A DNA stretch of 47,847 nucleotides from Chara braunii (GCA_003427395.1 BFEA01000460.1:865753-913599); one strand, 5' to 3'. Numbered from the stretch's first letter, positions 31,303-41,273 are shown. Made by a program: numbers and translations. The notes: a model not told the origin generated them from the letters alone.

Positions 31303-32129
31303 AACTCTGTCTTGGTTCTCTTCCCTACACTATGCATGCACACTCTCATCTACGAAGATCTACTCTGAATGGCACTCACTGATACACCACTACTGACTAA
31401 CCCTGCTAGTACTAACATAGGCTGGCGCAGCTATGGCTTCCCTACAGCCAGCGCCCAGCCTCCCTTGTTCCTAGCGCAGCTCCTCTTCAGCCAGCGCCTT
31501 CCCAGCACTATAGCGCACAAGTGGCTCAGCACTTCCACGCGCCACTTCCACGCATCAATGCCTCTGGAAATCTGCCTGTGGGGGAGGCTGCCTCGTTTCT
31601 TATAGTGCTGGCCTCCCCCGGCGAGGTCTGAAGTTTGGCTGTCCTGGTCCTTTCCCAGTCCCAGCCTCTGTGTATGCATCCCAAATCCCTTTCCTTCAGG
31701 GGTTGCTGCTGCTGCGGCCTTTAGGCCTTGATTTTGGACTCCCAATCTGAATCTAGACTTTCTTTCTGATTCGAATACGACTGGAACGTAACTCTTTGAC
31801 TTCCGCTGGACAGACACATCCAATGCACGAACAGACACTCCTTCTGCTTGAACAGACACATTGACTGCACGTACAGACACATCCCTTGTTTGAATAGACA
31901 TGACTTGCATTTTCCCTGGCGAACAGATGTGACCTCCAAATCTAAACATGGTGACTGTTCGTCCAGGGCTCAACCATGACCTTTGATATTGTCTTTACTT
32001 TAGCCAGGATGTGACCTTTGACCCAGAGAACATGTCTTTTGATCTGCTTTCACGAATTGGGCTCTGGGCGAGGGACCCCAATATGCTGCTTTTGTCAAAC
32101 AGGGGCTGAATCGGGTAAAGGCCCTTTTA
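30813..32129 (-). repeat. E3 5' LTR
   Basis: It begins TGCAAGGAACCTGATTG and ends CCCTTTTA before GTTT. It is closely similar to the left LTR but 170 bp longer, chiefly because of an expanded (CT)n tract (31137-31299), which holds an ambiguous base at 31231 flanked by two copies of CAATAACT. An inserted copy of AGATTGAGATGAGATAAGAACCAAG is also seen near 31030. Confidence 0.88.
31137..31299. repeat. (CT)n microsatellite with assembly join
   Basis: A nearly pure CT run of about 160 bp is interrupted once by CAATAACTN. The same CAATAACT marks the end of the run, so the two halves are probably two reads of one tract. Confidence 0.9.
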
Positions 32130-32537
32130 GTTTTGTATCTTAGTGCCCTGCCAGCAAGGCAGGGCGTTTTGCACATGCGTGGAAATGCCTCGAGGGCATA
32201 CTCCCACTAGTACTTTTCAAAATGTATCTGAATGCTATCACTGTCAAATCTCTCTTCATTTTCCCTTCTTTTGTTTCACTTGGTACGTCACATTCTTTGG
32301 GAAGGCCCTTGCGGAGGGCATACTCACGCAAGGACTTCCAGAATTTATCTGACTGCTATTGCATCCAAAACTATCCAAATCTTTTATTTTCTTTTTCCTT
32401 TTTTGATTTTGATAGATATGTTTAGGGCCCACCAGGCTTTTCCCTCCGAACTTTAACCTTGCCTGATAACTGCAGATTTTGCTGTGGAAACCGGTCCGAG
32501 GCAAATCTACAGTGACAAGGAACTTGGAGTGGTGGTT
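32130..32537. mobile_element. T2 right part
   Basis: It resumes after E3 with GTTTTGTATCTTAGTGCCCTGCC, whose GTGCCCTGCCAGCAAGGCAGGG palindrome is shared with T1. Next are two diverged TATCTGAxxxCTAT tracts (32222 and 32342). The stretch GGCCCACCAGxCTTTTxCCTC near 32428 also matches T1 near 3364. It ends TTGGAGTGGTGGTT, the inverted copy of the left end. Left plus right parts total about 700 bp. Confidence 0.75.
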
Positions 32538-32539
32538 TG

Positions 32540-33569
32540 AAGGCCTGTAGACGGCCCTAACCTTGCAAAGAAGGCAACTCGTTGCTGTTGCAGTCTAGCA
32601 CCACGGCTTTCGGGGCCGGACCGCTATTGATAGAGTTCTCAGCCGTAAGGCTGCAGTATAGTGGGCTTCAGCGTCTCTGTCAAGGTGTCGCATTTTCCAC
32701 AGTGGGCGACCAGGACGCAAGTAGGTTCTTAGGGGGGTGAAGTTTTGGGGGGACCGATCGTTGGTGATATTGTGGACGATCTACAACTGGCTCTCGTAGA
32801 ACCAGGGCTTTTACAAAAAGGAACGGCTGGTCGTCAGGTGGAAGCGGACTGCAAAAAGAAACAAGAAGGGGTGGCGTTGTCGGGAGTCCCACACGCAGGC
32901 TGTCCAAGGCGGTGGATACCGGCGGGTGCAGTCCTGCAATTTGCAACAGTCGTGGTCTTTCCAGGAAAATATCAGAATTTTTAAAAAAAATCATTAAGAC
33001 CGCAAAACAATCGCCGCGCTGATTCGACATATTTACCATTTTTACCACTCAGCCATATGTGGCCAAATGGAAAAAGGACTCCAACTTCACTGATTTTCTC
33101 TGCTCAGAAGAATGCGTGAAAAATTCTAAAAAAAAAAGTGCTTGTAGATTTTGTTGTTATCTTTCCAAGGAAAATATTAAATAAATAAATAAAAATGCAA
33201 GGAATATGAGTGAGTGATAGATCGAAATCCAAATTGCAAAATAACGAAGTAGCCCAGATAGTCATGTACCAAGCAGAGAGCACAATGCACCAAGATACCA
33301 TCTGAATACGAGCAATACAACAATACAAATGAACTCAGATGTCAATGCTGGTGCTCCTCCGGCCAGACCAACATAGTATCCAATGCCACCTTCACGCAGG
33401 TTGGGCTTCAGAAAATTAACTGCCACCCGAGATGGGTTTTGCATGCACAAGAAAGCCAAACTGATGCATCATGTAGTCCAAACTATCAAGCATAAGAGGC
33501 CAAATACGCACTGCAAACAAATAGACTCGTTTGCTCACCCTCCTTCCATAGCAACCCTTCTGTTTGCAC
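32540..33569. other. intergenic, nothing identified
   Basis: This kilobase carries only short unsupported frames. A minus-strand frame at 33262-33459 has a hydrophobic run but no family I recognise. A (AAAT)n tract lies at 33177-33196. Confidence 0.5.
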
Positions 33570-33800
33570 TCATTTCCGTTGATAGATGAGTATGCCAATG
33601 GGGGTGTTTTTCTTGTAAATGTTTACCCTAGTGTCTAGCTTCATAATTCCTTCTTTTTCACCAGGAAGGAAGATTCCGTAAGCCCCTACAATCTCCATAA
33701 GATCATAAACGACTACACCCATCACATGCTTCAGTTTTTTCCTATATCTTGCATAATTCGATTGTCCAAGATGGTTCCTACACTGGCTAGCACATAGCCC
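33570..33800 (-). other. unidentified 76-codon stop-free frame (possible exon relic)
   Basis: A frame without stops runs on the minus strand from 33800 to a TGA at 33570-33572. It contains N-Y-A-R-Y-R-K-K-L-K-H-V-M-G and D-L-M-E-I-V-G-A-Y-G-I-F-L-P-G-E, which reads like real protein rather than repeat. The only Met gives 50 codons. Most of it is repeated in the neighbouring 320-bp copy, where the frame stays open and ends differently. I do not recognise a family. It could be an exon fragment, a transposon remnant or chance. Confidence 0.25.
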
Positions 33801-34269
33801 CTATTGGAGAGATCCAAGGGCATAACTTGTAATCATAGGCCTCGTCTTTCGTGACGAGTCCAGAAAGCGATGCACGTGATGAAGCTGGTAGAAGGCCTCC
33901 AAGTTAAGTGGGCATCAATGTCTTCTTATGTCTTAACTGGGGGGAAGTGAGTGTCTAGCTTCATAATTCCTTCTTTTTCACCAGGAAGGAAGATCCCGTA
34001 AGCCCCTACAATCTCCATAAGATCATAAACGACTACACCTATCACATGCTTCAGTTTTTTCCTATATCTTGCATAATTCGATTGTCCAAGATGGTTCCTA
34101 CACTGGCTAGCACATAGCCCCTATTGGCAAGATCCAAGGGCATAACTTGTAATCATAGGCCTCATCTTTCGTGACGAGTCCAGAAAGCGATGCACGTGAT
34201 GAAGCTGGTAGAAGGCCTCCAAGTTAAGTGGGCATCCATGTCTTCTTATGTCTTAACTGGGAGGAAGTG
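33630..34269. repeat. 320-bp tandem duplication
   Basis: Copies at 33630-33949 and 33950-34269 are nearly identical. I count fewer than ten differences, such as GATTCC/GATCCC, GGAGAG/GGCAAG and CATCAA/CATCCA. Each starts AGTGTCTAGCTTCATAATTC and ends AACTGGGxGGAAGTG. It is either a young duplication or an assembly product; no N separates the copies. Confidence 0.95.
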
Positions 34270-35195
34270 CATTGACCCACACTGTTCGTCACCACACACA
34301 TACAATGAGAGATCACATGAAATCCACACTGGTGACCAGAGATGCAAAGGTCAGATAAGCGCAACTTAGAAATTCCAACGAATTATCATATTAGACTGTT
34401 TTTGAGTTCCAGTCACCAAGCGCTCATCAGCACAGAGTTCAGCAGCCCATATCCAGCATCCTATTCCAAGGTAGGAGACTTTCTCCTGTCTCTGTCTCAC
34501 TCATGCATGCGTCCTCTCTCTCTCCCTCTCTACATGAGGATCTTGACTCTGGACACATCCGCCACTACTCCGATCTACCTGATACTAGTTGTGCAGCTAT
34601 AGTCGCCTTCCTTCCTCAGTGCAGTGCTGCCCAGCCAAGGCTCCAGCGCCAGCTACTCGCAGATAGCGCACGAACGCCTCATAGACATTTCCACGCTTCT
34701 TGCGAATGAGCAATATGTTTGAAATGTGGCTGACCAGTCCTAATATTGACTATGGCTAAGCCTTGACTCGTCCCAACCACTGCTTCTCTTAGCGTGACCT
34801 GGGCCCGATACCAATTGCTCGCGGCCTGTTTGCTTCTGAATGTTGAGGATCGGTACCTTCCTGGTTTTCCCTTGGTGTGCTGCGGCTTTTGGGTCTGTGG
34901 GACGTGACCCTTGACTGTGAGTGGTGCCCGTTGTGGGATGTGACCTTTGACTATGAGATGTGACTGTTGCCTGTGAGACACAACCTTTGACTGTGGGATG
35001 TGACTTATGCCTATCGGATGTCACTTTTGCCTCTTGGATGTGACTGGGTACCTGTTGGACTTTACCTTTGGGGTACCCGACATCACCTTTCGGAAACTGG
35101 CTGACCTGGCCTCTCCCACCTTCGGAATTTTGTCCTTGAGATTCAAATTTGGGGTCTGCATCGTGCAATGCCTTTCACTCTCTCCGGTCTGATTT
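34268..35195 (-). repeat. E4 3' LTR, putative
   Basis: The start TGCATTGACCCACACTGTTC parallels the E3 LTR start. Later tracts resemble it in the same order: CATGCATGC, ATAGCGCAC, TTCCACGC and the repeated GTGACxxTTGA units near 34900-35040. The sequence just inside (GATTTGGAGGTCCTTCGAG) matches the start of the E3 interior. Divergence is large, so the borders are approximate. A PBS-like GCCCGATACCA at 34803-34813 is unexplained. Confidence 0.5.
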
Positions 35196-35219
35196 GGAGG
35201 TCCTTCGAGAAAGTTGCAA

Positions 35220-35301
35220 TTTTTATCTATGAACTATGTTGATTCCTCTCCTAGCTGTCTCGTAGTACGACGGTATGTGCGGTGCTGTTTGCTCATCCCT
35301 A
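35220..35301 (-). pseudogene. E4 integrase extreme C-terminus (before T4)
   Basis: Minus-strand codons read A-P-H-I-P-S-Y-Y-E-T-A-R-R-G-I-N-I-V and a stop, matching the last codons of E3 pol. The frame is cut at TA 35300-35301 by T4 and continues at 36035. Confidence 0.75.
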
Positions 35302-35693
35302 CCGTCTTCCCCGAATAACGCATATGCCTCAAAAACGAATACAAAGCATACCAAGCATATGCGTTATGTTTGAGTGAACAGGATCAACTTTACCTTCGCA
35401 AGGGGGTTGGGCCCAGGCTCAATATGCTCAGTTCTGGACCACGGCTGAAGGCCTCAGAGCATTGAAAAAAAGAGAAAGAAAAGTAGCAATGTACCTTTCC
35501 ATGTTTTGGTTGGAGATTCATTTCTTTCCCCTACTTGGGGCCTCGCTCCACTCCTCAGGAATGAATCTTGGCCGCGCCACTTGGCTGTGAGAAGAGCACA
35601 GACACACACAAAGAGGGAGAGAGAGAGAGAGAGAGAGAGGGCAGCTTGTCATTGACATGGAGGGCGGTTGCTTGCTGACAACAGAGCACAGGG

Positions 35694-35753
<60 letters not shown>

Positions 35754-35805
35754 AGCTTGTCATTGTTACCGAGGGCGGTTGCTTGCCGATAATAGAGCAC
35801 AGGGG

Positions 35806-35854
<49 letters not shown>

Positions 35855-36034
35855 ATGGGCATGTCCCTGTCACCAGGGCAAGAGAGGAGCAGGCGCTCAC
35901 CTTCAAGGGGGTGAAATTCGAATGTAAGGCATGTGTGTAGTATTGTAATAGAAAATGGTGTAACTTTTCGAAAACCGTTTTTTTTTTGGAAAACTCAAAT
36001 ACAACGTATATGCGATATGTTTGGGGGAAGACGA
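35302..36034. mobile_element. T4: 733-bp TA-flanked inverted-repeat transposon
   Basis: It is flanked by TA on both sides (35300-35301 and 36035-36036). The ends are inverted matches: left CCGTCTTCCCCGAA, right (other strand) TCGTCTTCCCCCAAA, with a related CGCATATxC tract some 15 bp inside each. Removing it with one TA joins the two parts of the E4 integrase in the same frame. Inside are a 13-bp perfect inverted repeat (35315-35327 and 35355-35367) and three (GA)n arrays. No transposase is encoded. Its ends differ from those of T1-T3, so it is a separate family. Confidence 0.72.
35610..35853. repeat. three (GA)n arrays with a shared 60-bp spacer
   Basis: GA runs at about 35610-35640, 35698-35752 and 35812-35853 are separated by near-identical spacers containing GCAGCTTGTCATTG, GAGGGCGGTTGCTTGC and AGAGCACAGGGGGCA. 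It is thus a tandem repeat of (GA)n plus spacer. Confidence 0.93.
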
Positions 36035-37245
36035 TAGTAAGCCAACGATCTTCTGAAGGTTCTTGATAAGCGAGTCTGACTTTATACTGTCATTGGGGAC
36101 ATCCTCAGCTACGATGCGGTCCATGTCATACTTGCCATCCACATCAGGAGGAATCATTTATCTTCGAGACGAAAACAAATCATTATTTTCACAAGGGAGT
36201 AGCTAAGAAGCATGAAACACCGGGTAAGTGTGCGAATGTCGAGGAATCTCAACAACGTAGGAAGGACCATCCACGTCAAGAATCTGCCACTGTCCCTTAT
36301 ATGCAGGCAATGACTTTTGAGAGAGGTTCTCCTCTGGGAGAAAGTGTTTAGACTTCACCCAGACCAAATCACCTACAGCAAACTACAAATGTCTGCGGTG
36401 CTTATTCCCCTGTTCTATCATCTGATGCTATGCCTTTTGGATATTTTCCTTGACTTTCTCGAAGTTCTTTTCATACTGCACAAAAAAATCTCTAGTTCCT
36501 AGAGGAGGCCATTGCACCTGATCACATTTCATGCAGTCAACGGCTCTGCGTGGGCGCCATACCAAATGCAGTTCAATGGGCGTTCTTGCTGTAGATAGAT
36601 CCATATAATTGTTGTAGCCCCTAGTGACCTTGGCCAAGTCTTCATCCCTGTCAATCTGATAAGGCCCAATATACATACGCAACAATTGTTGTGTTACCTT
36701 ATTCATCTGCTTTGTTTGTCCGTTTGTCTTACGGTGTCTTCCTGAAGACATAGTTACTTTGGACCCATAGACCTTCATGAGTTGTTGGCAGTGCTTGCCC
36801 GTGAATCGTGTATAAAAAACTGCAGTAGGGAGTGGTACAAAAACTGCCCGCTGTTCTGCACCCAATGATTAAAGAACTCTGGAGTCACTAAGTCTGTCCT
36901 AGCTTCAGTAGGGAGTGGTACAAAAACTGCGAACTTGCTAAACCTGTCACTATCACCATAACTTAGCTTTTCCCATTTCTACTTTTCATCTTAGTGTCCA
37001 TAAAGTCTATAGACACAAAGTCTTTGGGAGCCGGCGGTATAGGCAGCGATCTAAGTAAACTGAGGGGAGGCTGCGTGGTACTCTTGTTCCTTTGACACAC
37101 TTTGCAGCCCTGCACATATGCTATGCAGGCATGTTTCATTCCAATCCACGTGTAGGAACGTAGGAGGTTAGCATACGTCTTCCTCCAACGAATGTGCTCC
37201 TCATTATTCGGTATGCATAGTCTGTCTTCCACATCTGTCTTCTTA
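36035..37245 (-). pseudogene. E4 integrase core, zinc finger and tail start
   Basis: 36035-36160 encodes the tail (D-M-D-R-I-V, then Y-K-V-R-L in another frame). 36180-36420 encodes the GPY-like module with stops. 36428-36865 encodes the catalytic core end, with Q-T-K-Q-M-N where the catalytic Glu is expected (Glu to Lys). The second Asp segment is replaced by a 25-bp duplication (36823-36847 repeated at 36906-36930). 36963-37232 encodes the C-x2-C finger half (G-C-K-V-C-Q-R-N) and I-D-F-M-D, which keeps the first Asp. The finger's histidine part is shortened. Confidence 0.82.
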
Positions 37246-38512
37246 AACCACCACTACTTGGCCCAACTTTCGGTCGCAGAAAAAAATAGAATAGAAACGT
37301 TTCTAGTCGGACGAATTCGTTGGGTGCTCCTGTAGTATCCTGTACGTTTCCTAAAATTGTGGCATGTTACACCACCAGTACCTACCGGTTGTTGAGGCCC
37401 GATCCTCATTTCTGCCTGCGGGCCAAGGGCTGCCGAACCTGGAGGGGAAGGGAACGAATTTGGGATGTATTGTGGAGTGGCACTGGTACCGCCATTGTTT
37501 TCACTCGTGCAGCAACCTGGGAGTGGCCACAAGCTCAGTGGAGAGAGCAGTCCTTGGGGGAAAAAAGAAAAAGAAAGAGCACAACCGTGAAACGACAACT
37601 TTCAGTTATTTACTTACCGTCTCTCACGAGGAGTTCCCATCAGAAACGCCAAAGACGGTTCGTAAAAAAAAAATGAAAAAAAAAAAAGAACATATGGGCG
37701 TTGATTCAGCACTCCTGAAATGTGCAAAATGATATTGGATCGTGCACTAGAACATGGACAGATGCATTGGCATATATCTGTCTTTGGTGCAAGTGGAGTG
37801 TCAGACTTTCCTTCGCTGACAGAACTTCAATGCTCCCCGTTTCTCACGGGGAGGCAGATCAGATGCAACCAATATTTTGTTTTTTGTTGGAAGGAGGAAA
37901 AAAAACAAAACGCAAAAAATGTCAAGCCACATTACTCATACTATAGAATGCATATTGCCCTAATCAAGTCCCGATACGGTTGCAAAAATCATTGCATGAA
38001 AACGTCCTGAAATTGGTTGTTTTCTTTTCTCTTCACATCTTTCCATGTACTGCATAAGCCAAGGCATTTTTCTCGGCATGTATCGTTCCATGAATAGGGG
38101 ACCTTACATTCGAATCCAGAAGTTACGGGAGCACTGTTTCCTCCGTGATGATGAGCGCTGCACGTTACAAAAGGACACAGTGCTCTCATGAGTTCTCCTT
38201 TCGAATGTATGGTCCCCCATTGAAGGACCAATACATCTTGAGAAAATGTCTGTGATCTGGAATGTTCGTGTTTTTTTTTTTTTTGGGAGCTTGTATTATA
38301 GTTGCAGCTGGAGCGTCCCTGCATGTGGAAACATGCACGGCGAAAGTACACCGATTTCTGGTCCTTGGGTCCAGCAGCTTCTTCACCAATTCTAGTGCCG
38401 AGCCTTTGCTGAACCCCGGAAGTTGTGGCGCGTAACGGCCGCAAACCTTTTTTTTTGGCTGGGCCAGGTACTGGTGGTTTAACGGGCACGACTCTAGGAA
38501 GTACGGGTGGTT
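37246..38512. mobile_element. T3: 1.27-kb TA-flanked inverted-repeat transposon
   Basis: It is flanked by TA (37244-37245 and 38513-38514). The left end is AACCACCACTACTT and the right end, on the other strand, AACCACCCGTACTT. A second copy of the end motif lies just inside the right end (38460-38482), where a 23-bp tract matches the left terminus at 37243-37265 in inverted form with two mismatches. A third, weaker copy is near 37367. Taking T3 out with one TA restores the E4 integrase linker frame. A CTCCCCGT/ACGGGGAG hairpin lies at 37832-37852. No transposase frame is recognised. The end sequence links it to T1 and T2, although the interior differs. Confidence 0.72.
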
Positions 38513-38514
38513 TA

Positions 38515-38860
38515 GAAAACAGTCCTCTGGCCATCCTCCGGAACTTCGTGTGGTGCCGTCTGCACGTTGTTAATGAATTGACTACGGACATGATCATTAA
38601 CATAAGCAGATCTAATCATTTCTTGTAACTCGTCGCCTGCATCCAAATATGTTACTAGGCATCGAAGAAATCAGCTCGTCTACTTAGTGCATCAGCAACG
38701 ACATTATGCTGCCCCTTTACTAGCTTAAGTGCAAAGTCAAACTGATCCATCTCCCCAACCCACCTCGTCAACTTAGGTGTCATTCGGGCTTGGGTCTTTA
38801 GCCAACAATGTGTCTCATTGTCTGAATCACTACATATATAACTATCACTAAGTTCCTGCC
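38515..38860 (-). pseudogene. E4 RNase H end and linker
   Basis: Minus-strand translation gives W-L-K-T-Q-A-R-M-T-P-K-L-T-R-W-V, V-V-A-D-A-L-S-R-R-A-D-F-F and, after a one-base shift, T-Y-L-D-A-G-D-E-L-Q-E-M-I-R. All have direct counterparts in E3. Similarity ends near 38860; the 38860-39280 interval has no gene I can support. Confidence 0.85.
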
Positions 38861-39275
38861 TATGACAAGCGGACGATCGGGTCCTCTGTTTCTCTGCTGC
38901 GCGATGGTCTCGATCGTCTGCTGATCGGTTTTTCTTAGAAGTTGAAGCGTCACCAGGGCCAGTACTGGTCATGCACGCCAGTGCTGGCACCACACTTGGT
39001 ACAGGTCCCACGCACCAGAGCCCGTGCCACACAAGGCACTGGGCCCTTGCACTGGCACCAGTGATGTCGGACGTTGTTAGGCCAGCGCCAAGCGGCCACA
39101 CGTAACAAACTTCTTCCGATTTTGGGAGGCGGTGCGGGAAAAAACACATGGCCCACAACCACGCCTGCCCTCCAATCGACTTGGACTTTCATACCATAGG
39201 CTACAACGCTCGACTTCTACCCACTTCTATGCTGCTATGCTCGACTATGACTTCGCTCTACGTTGGACACAGGCG

Positions 39276-39280
<5 letters not shown>

Positions 39281-39306
<26 letters not shown>

Positions 39307-39375
39307 GTACGCACGCGCACACACACACACGCACACACGTCGCACACATGCACACACACACACAAACACACACGC
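39281..39375. repeat. (CA)n microsatellite
   Basis: Interrupted CA repeats with CG variants. A second, purer CA tract lies at 39566-39662, directly against the E5 LTR. Confidence 0.93.
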
Positions 39376-39565
39376 AAACATGGTGAATCCTTGGTCATCA
39401 GTGCAGTTCGTCTTGGGCGGACAGTTGAGGTTCAAACTTGTGATCGGTTGGTGGAAGTTCAAACTTGTGATCAGTCGGTGGAAACAGTCTGGCTAAGTTA
39501 TTTTGCGAGTTCTGTACAGCGAATATAACAACACTCGTACGTACTAGGACTCGTCCACACAGAAC

Positions 39566-39605
39566 ACACACACCCACACACGCACGCACGCACACACACA
39601 CACAT

Positions 39606-39660
<55 letters not shown>

Positions 39661-39662
39661 CA
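39566..39662. repeat. (CA)n microsatellite flanking E5
   Basis: The CA run ends one base before the E5 LTR start, so E5 inserted at or beside this repeat. Confidence 0.93.
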
Positions 39663-40203
39663 CTGTAGCATATCAGGAAGTGAAATGCACCGGAAGCCTA
39701 GGATCTAGCCATGATGAAAGTGGCAGCAACCAGCAGCATAGATGCAACATTCACAAGATGCCAGTGTGCACAATGCAAAGAGTAAACCNAAGCCTAGGAT
39801 CTAGCCATGATGAAAGTGGCAGCAACCAGCAGCATAGATGCAACATTCACAAGATGCCAGTGTGCACAATGCAAAGAGTAAACCAACGAGAAATCAACAA
39901 CCACGCATTCGCATCATCATCATCATGGGCTGGGAAGCAGCACAGCGGAAGTCTTAATAGTCAAAGGGCACGAGGACAGACAAACATGCAAGAGAGAAAC
40001 TTCGGAAGGGCAAGACATCAGAAAGATTGCCCTTCCGCTCACACACATGGGGAGAGATCCATAGACATGCGAGAGAGATCTCCGAATGTCGTACACAGTT
40101 CAATCCCAATGTTGAGTACAAGTCCGATCTGAATGTCGTGTCCAATATGGCAGAATGCTGTGTCCAAACAATGTCTGCAGTTACCTCTATCTCTACTCTG
40201 ATG

Positions 40204-40279
40204 AAGAAGAAGAAGAAGAAGAAGAAGAAGAAGAAGAAGAAGAAGAAGAATTCGGAGGAGAAGAAGAAGAAGAAGAAAA
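40204..40279. repeat. (GAA)n microsatellite
   Basis: AAG/GAA triplet array within the E5 LTR, interrupted by TTCGGAGG. It gives poly-Lys on the plus strand and poly-Phe on the minus strand. Confidence 0.95.
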
Positions 40280-40374
40280 AGAAAGCTAGGCGCTTTCTGA
40301 TCCTACTGACCTGGGTGCTGACTGCAGGTACCGCGGGAGCCCAGCTATGGCGCTGGTAAGTCGCGACAGGTAAG

Positions 40375-40380
<6 letters not shown>

Positions 40381-40437
<57 letters not shown>

Positions 40438-40442
40438 TCTCT
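40381..40442. repeat. (CT)n microsatellite
   Basis: Pure CT run inside the E5 LTR, close to the CTGACTGCAGGTACC tract. Confidence 0.95.
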
Positions 40443-41273
40443 GAACTCCACTAACCTCCTCGACGCTGGACTCCTCCAGCGCTGTGCCACATTGTCGAAG
40501 AACAGCGCAGCCGGCAGTCTCGAAATAGCGCAGCCGGCGGTTTCCAAAATAGCGCAGCAGGCGAAGTCCTGAACCAGCGTAACGCTGGGTTTCTCCTTGT
40601 GTCCTCTGTCCAGAACTGGGCGCTGGCCCAGCTTAAGTAGCGCTGGGCCGGACCCAGTGAGTCCACGTCCTTCGTTCTGGACCGTGCAGATCGAAATCCG
40701 ATCCACGGTCCAGATCACAGGCTTCGGACTTGGTTCAGTCCTTGGCCTAAAACGGCCTGCCTGGGTCCCTACCGGACGTCGAGGCCCTGCCCAGAACTGG
40801 GCCTGTTCGGTACCTGGTCTGATTCAGGGCCTGTGCGAATGCATCGGGCCTNAACGTCGGTCCAGGTCCGAATGGTCCAAAATCTGTCCGAAAACAAAAA
40901 AAGGTCCAAACGTTTTTAGAGGCTCAGCCTCTGGGCCTGAATCTGGCCTTGGCCCAAAACGTGTACCTGGCCACAAACGGACAACAGCACACANAAAAGG
41001 TCCAAACGTTTTTAGAGGCTCAGCCTCTGGGCCTGAATCTGGCCTTGGCCCAAAACGTGTACCTGGCCACAAACGGACAACAGCACACAGGTTAGAAAAC
41101 AGCAGCAATAAATAAATAAAAAAATATAAAAATAATCTAAAGCTAGCGTTTTTCTGATGCAGGCCCAAGTAAAAATGCCATAGGGCCTTCAGGTTGCGGT
41201 GACGCGACCTGGGGGCCCTATTCCTACCTCGGGTCATGTGAGGGGCCCGTGTGTAGGCTCTCAGCATGTAACA

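Larger units (their letters stand above)
22943..32129 (-). mobile_element. E3: near-complete Ty3/Gypsy retrotransposon
   Basis: LTRs at 22943-24089 and 30813-32129 flank a 6.7-kb interior with PBS, gag, protease, RT, RNase H and integrase in Gypsy order on the minus strand. GTTT is present at both borders (22939-22942 and 32130-32133), consistent with a 4-bp target duplication. The insertion lies inside transposon T2. Remaining defects are few: about three stops in gag, one in RNase H, and frameshifts near the RT start, in RNase H and in integrase. RT YIDD and integrase D-D-E are kept. It is the best reference in the window for E1 and E4. Confidence 0.92.
34268..38860 (-). mobile_element. E4: decayed Ty3/Gypsy element related to E3
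   Basis: The minus strand holds, from left to right, a putative 3' LTR, the integrase tail, C-terminus, core and zinc finger, and the end of RNase H, all closest to E3. The rest of pol, gag and the 5' LTR are absent to the right of about 38860. Two TA-flanked DNA transposons (T4 and T3) interrupt the integrase. Confidence 0.82.
39664..41273 (-). repeat. E5 3' LTR
   Basis: The LTR runs from TGTAGCATATC to GCATGTAACA. It carries a (GAA)n array (40204-40279), a (CT)n array (40381-40442), repeated GTCCxxGCCCAG-type tracts, and Ns at 39789, 40852 and 40994. The Ns at 39789 and 40994 each sit between two identical ~95-bp copies, which inflates the LTR length. Confidence 0.88.

Noticed and set aside
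33262-33459. Possible membrane transporter exon (hydrophobic run with G-I-G-Y-Y-V-G-L-A-G-G)
   Set aside because: The resemblance to major-facilitator helices is too short and the frame is broken on both sides.
35610-35853. CRISPR-like repeat/spacer array
   Set aside because: The variable part is the (GA)n run and the spacers are nearly identical; it is a compound microsatellite.
37320-37732. Plus-strand genes of 118-122 codons inside T3
   Set aside because: Overlapping frames of similar length, Lys-rich ends from A runs and no transposase motif (no DDE/D signature).
39263-39496. His/Thr-rich protein over the CA repeats
   Set aside because: The frame is a translation of (CA)n only.
40027-40359. 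Lys-rich plus-strand protein
   Set aside because: It consists of the (GAA)n array inside the E5 LTR.
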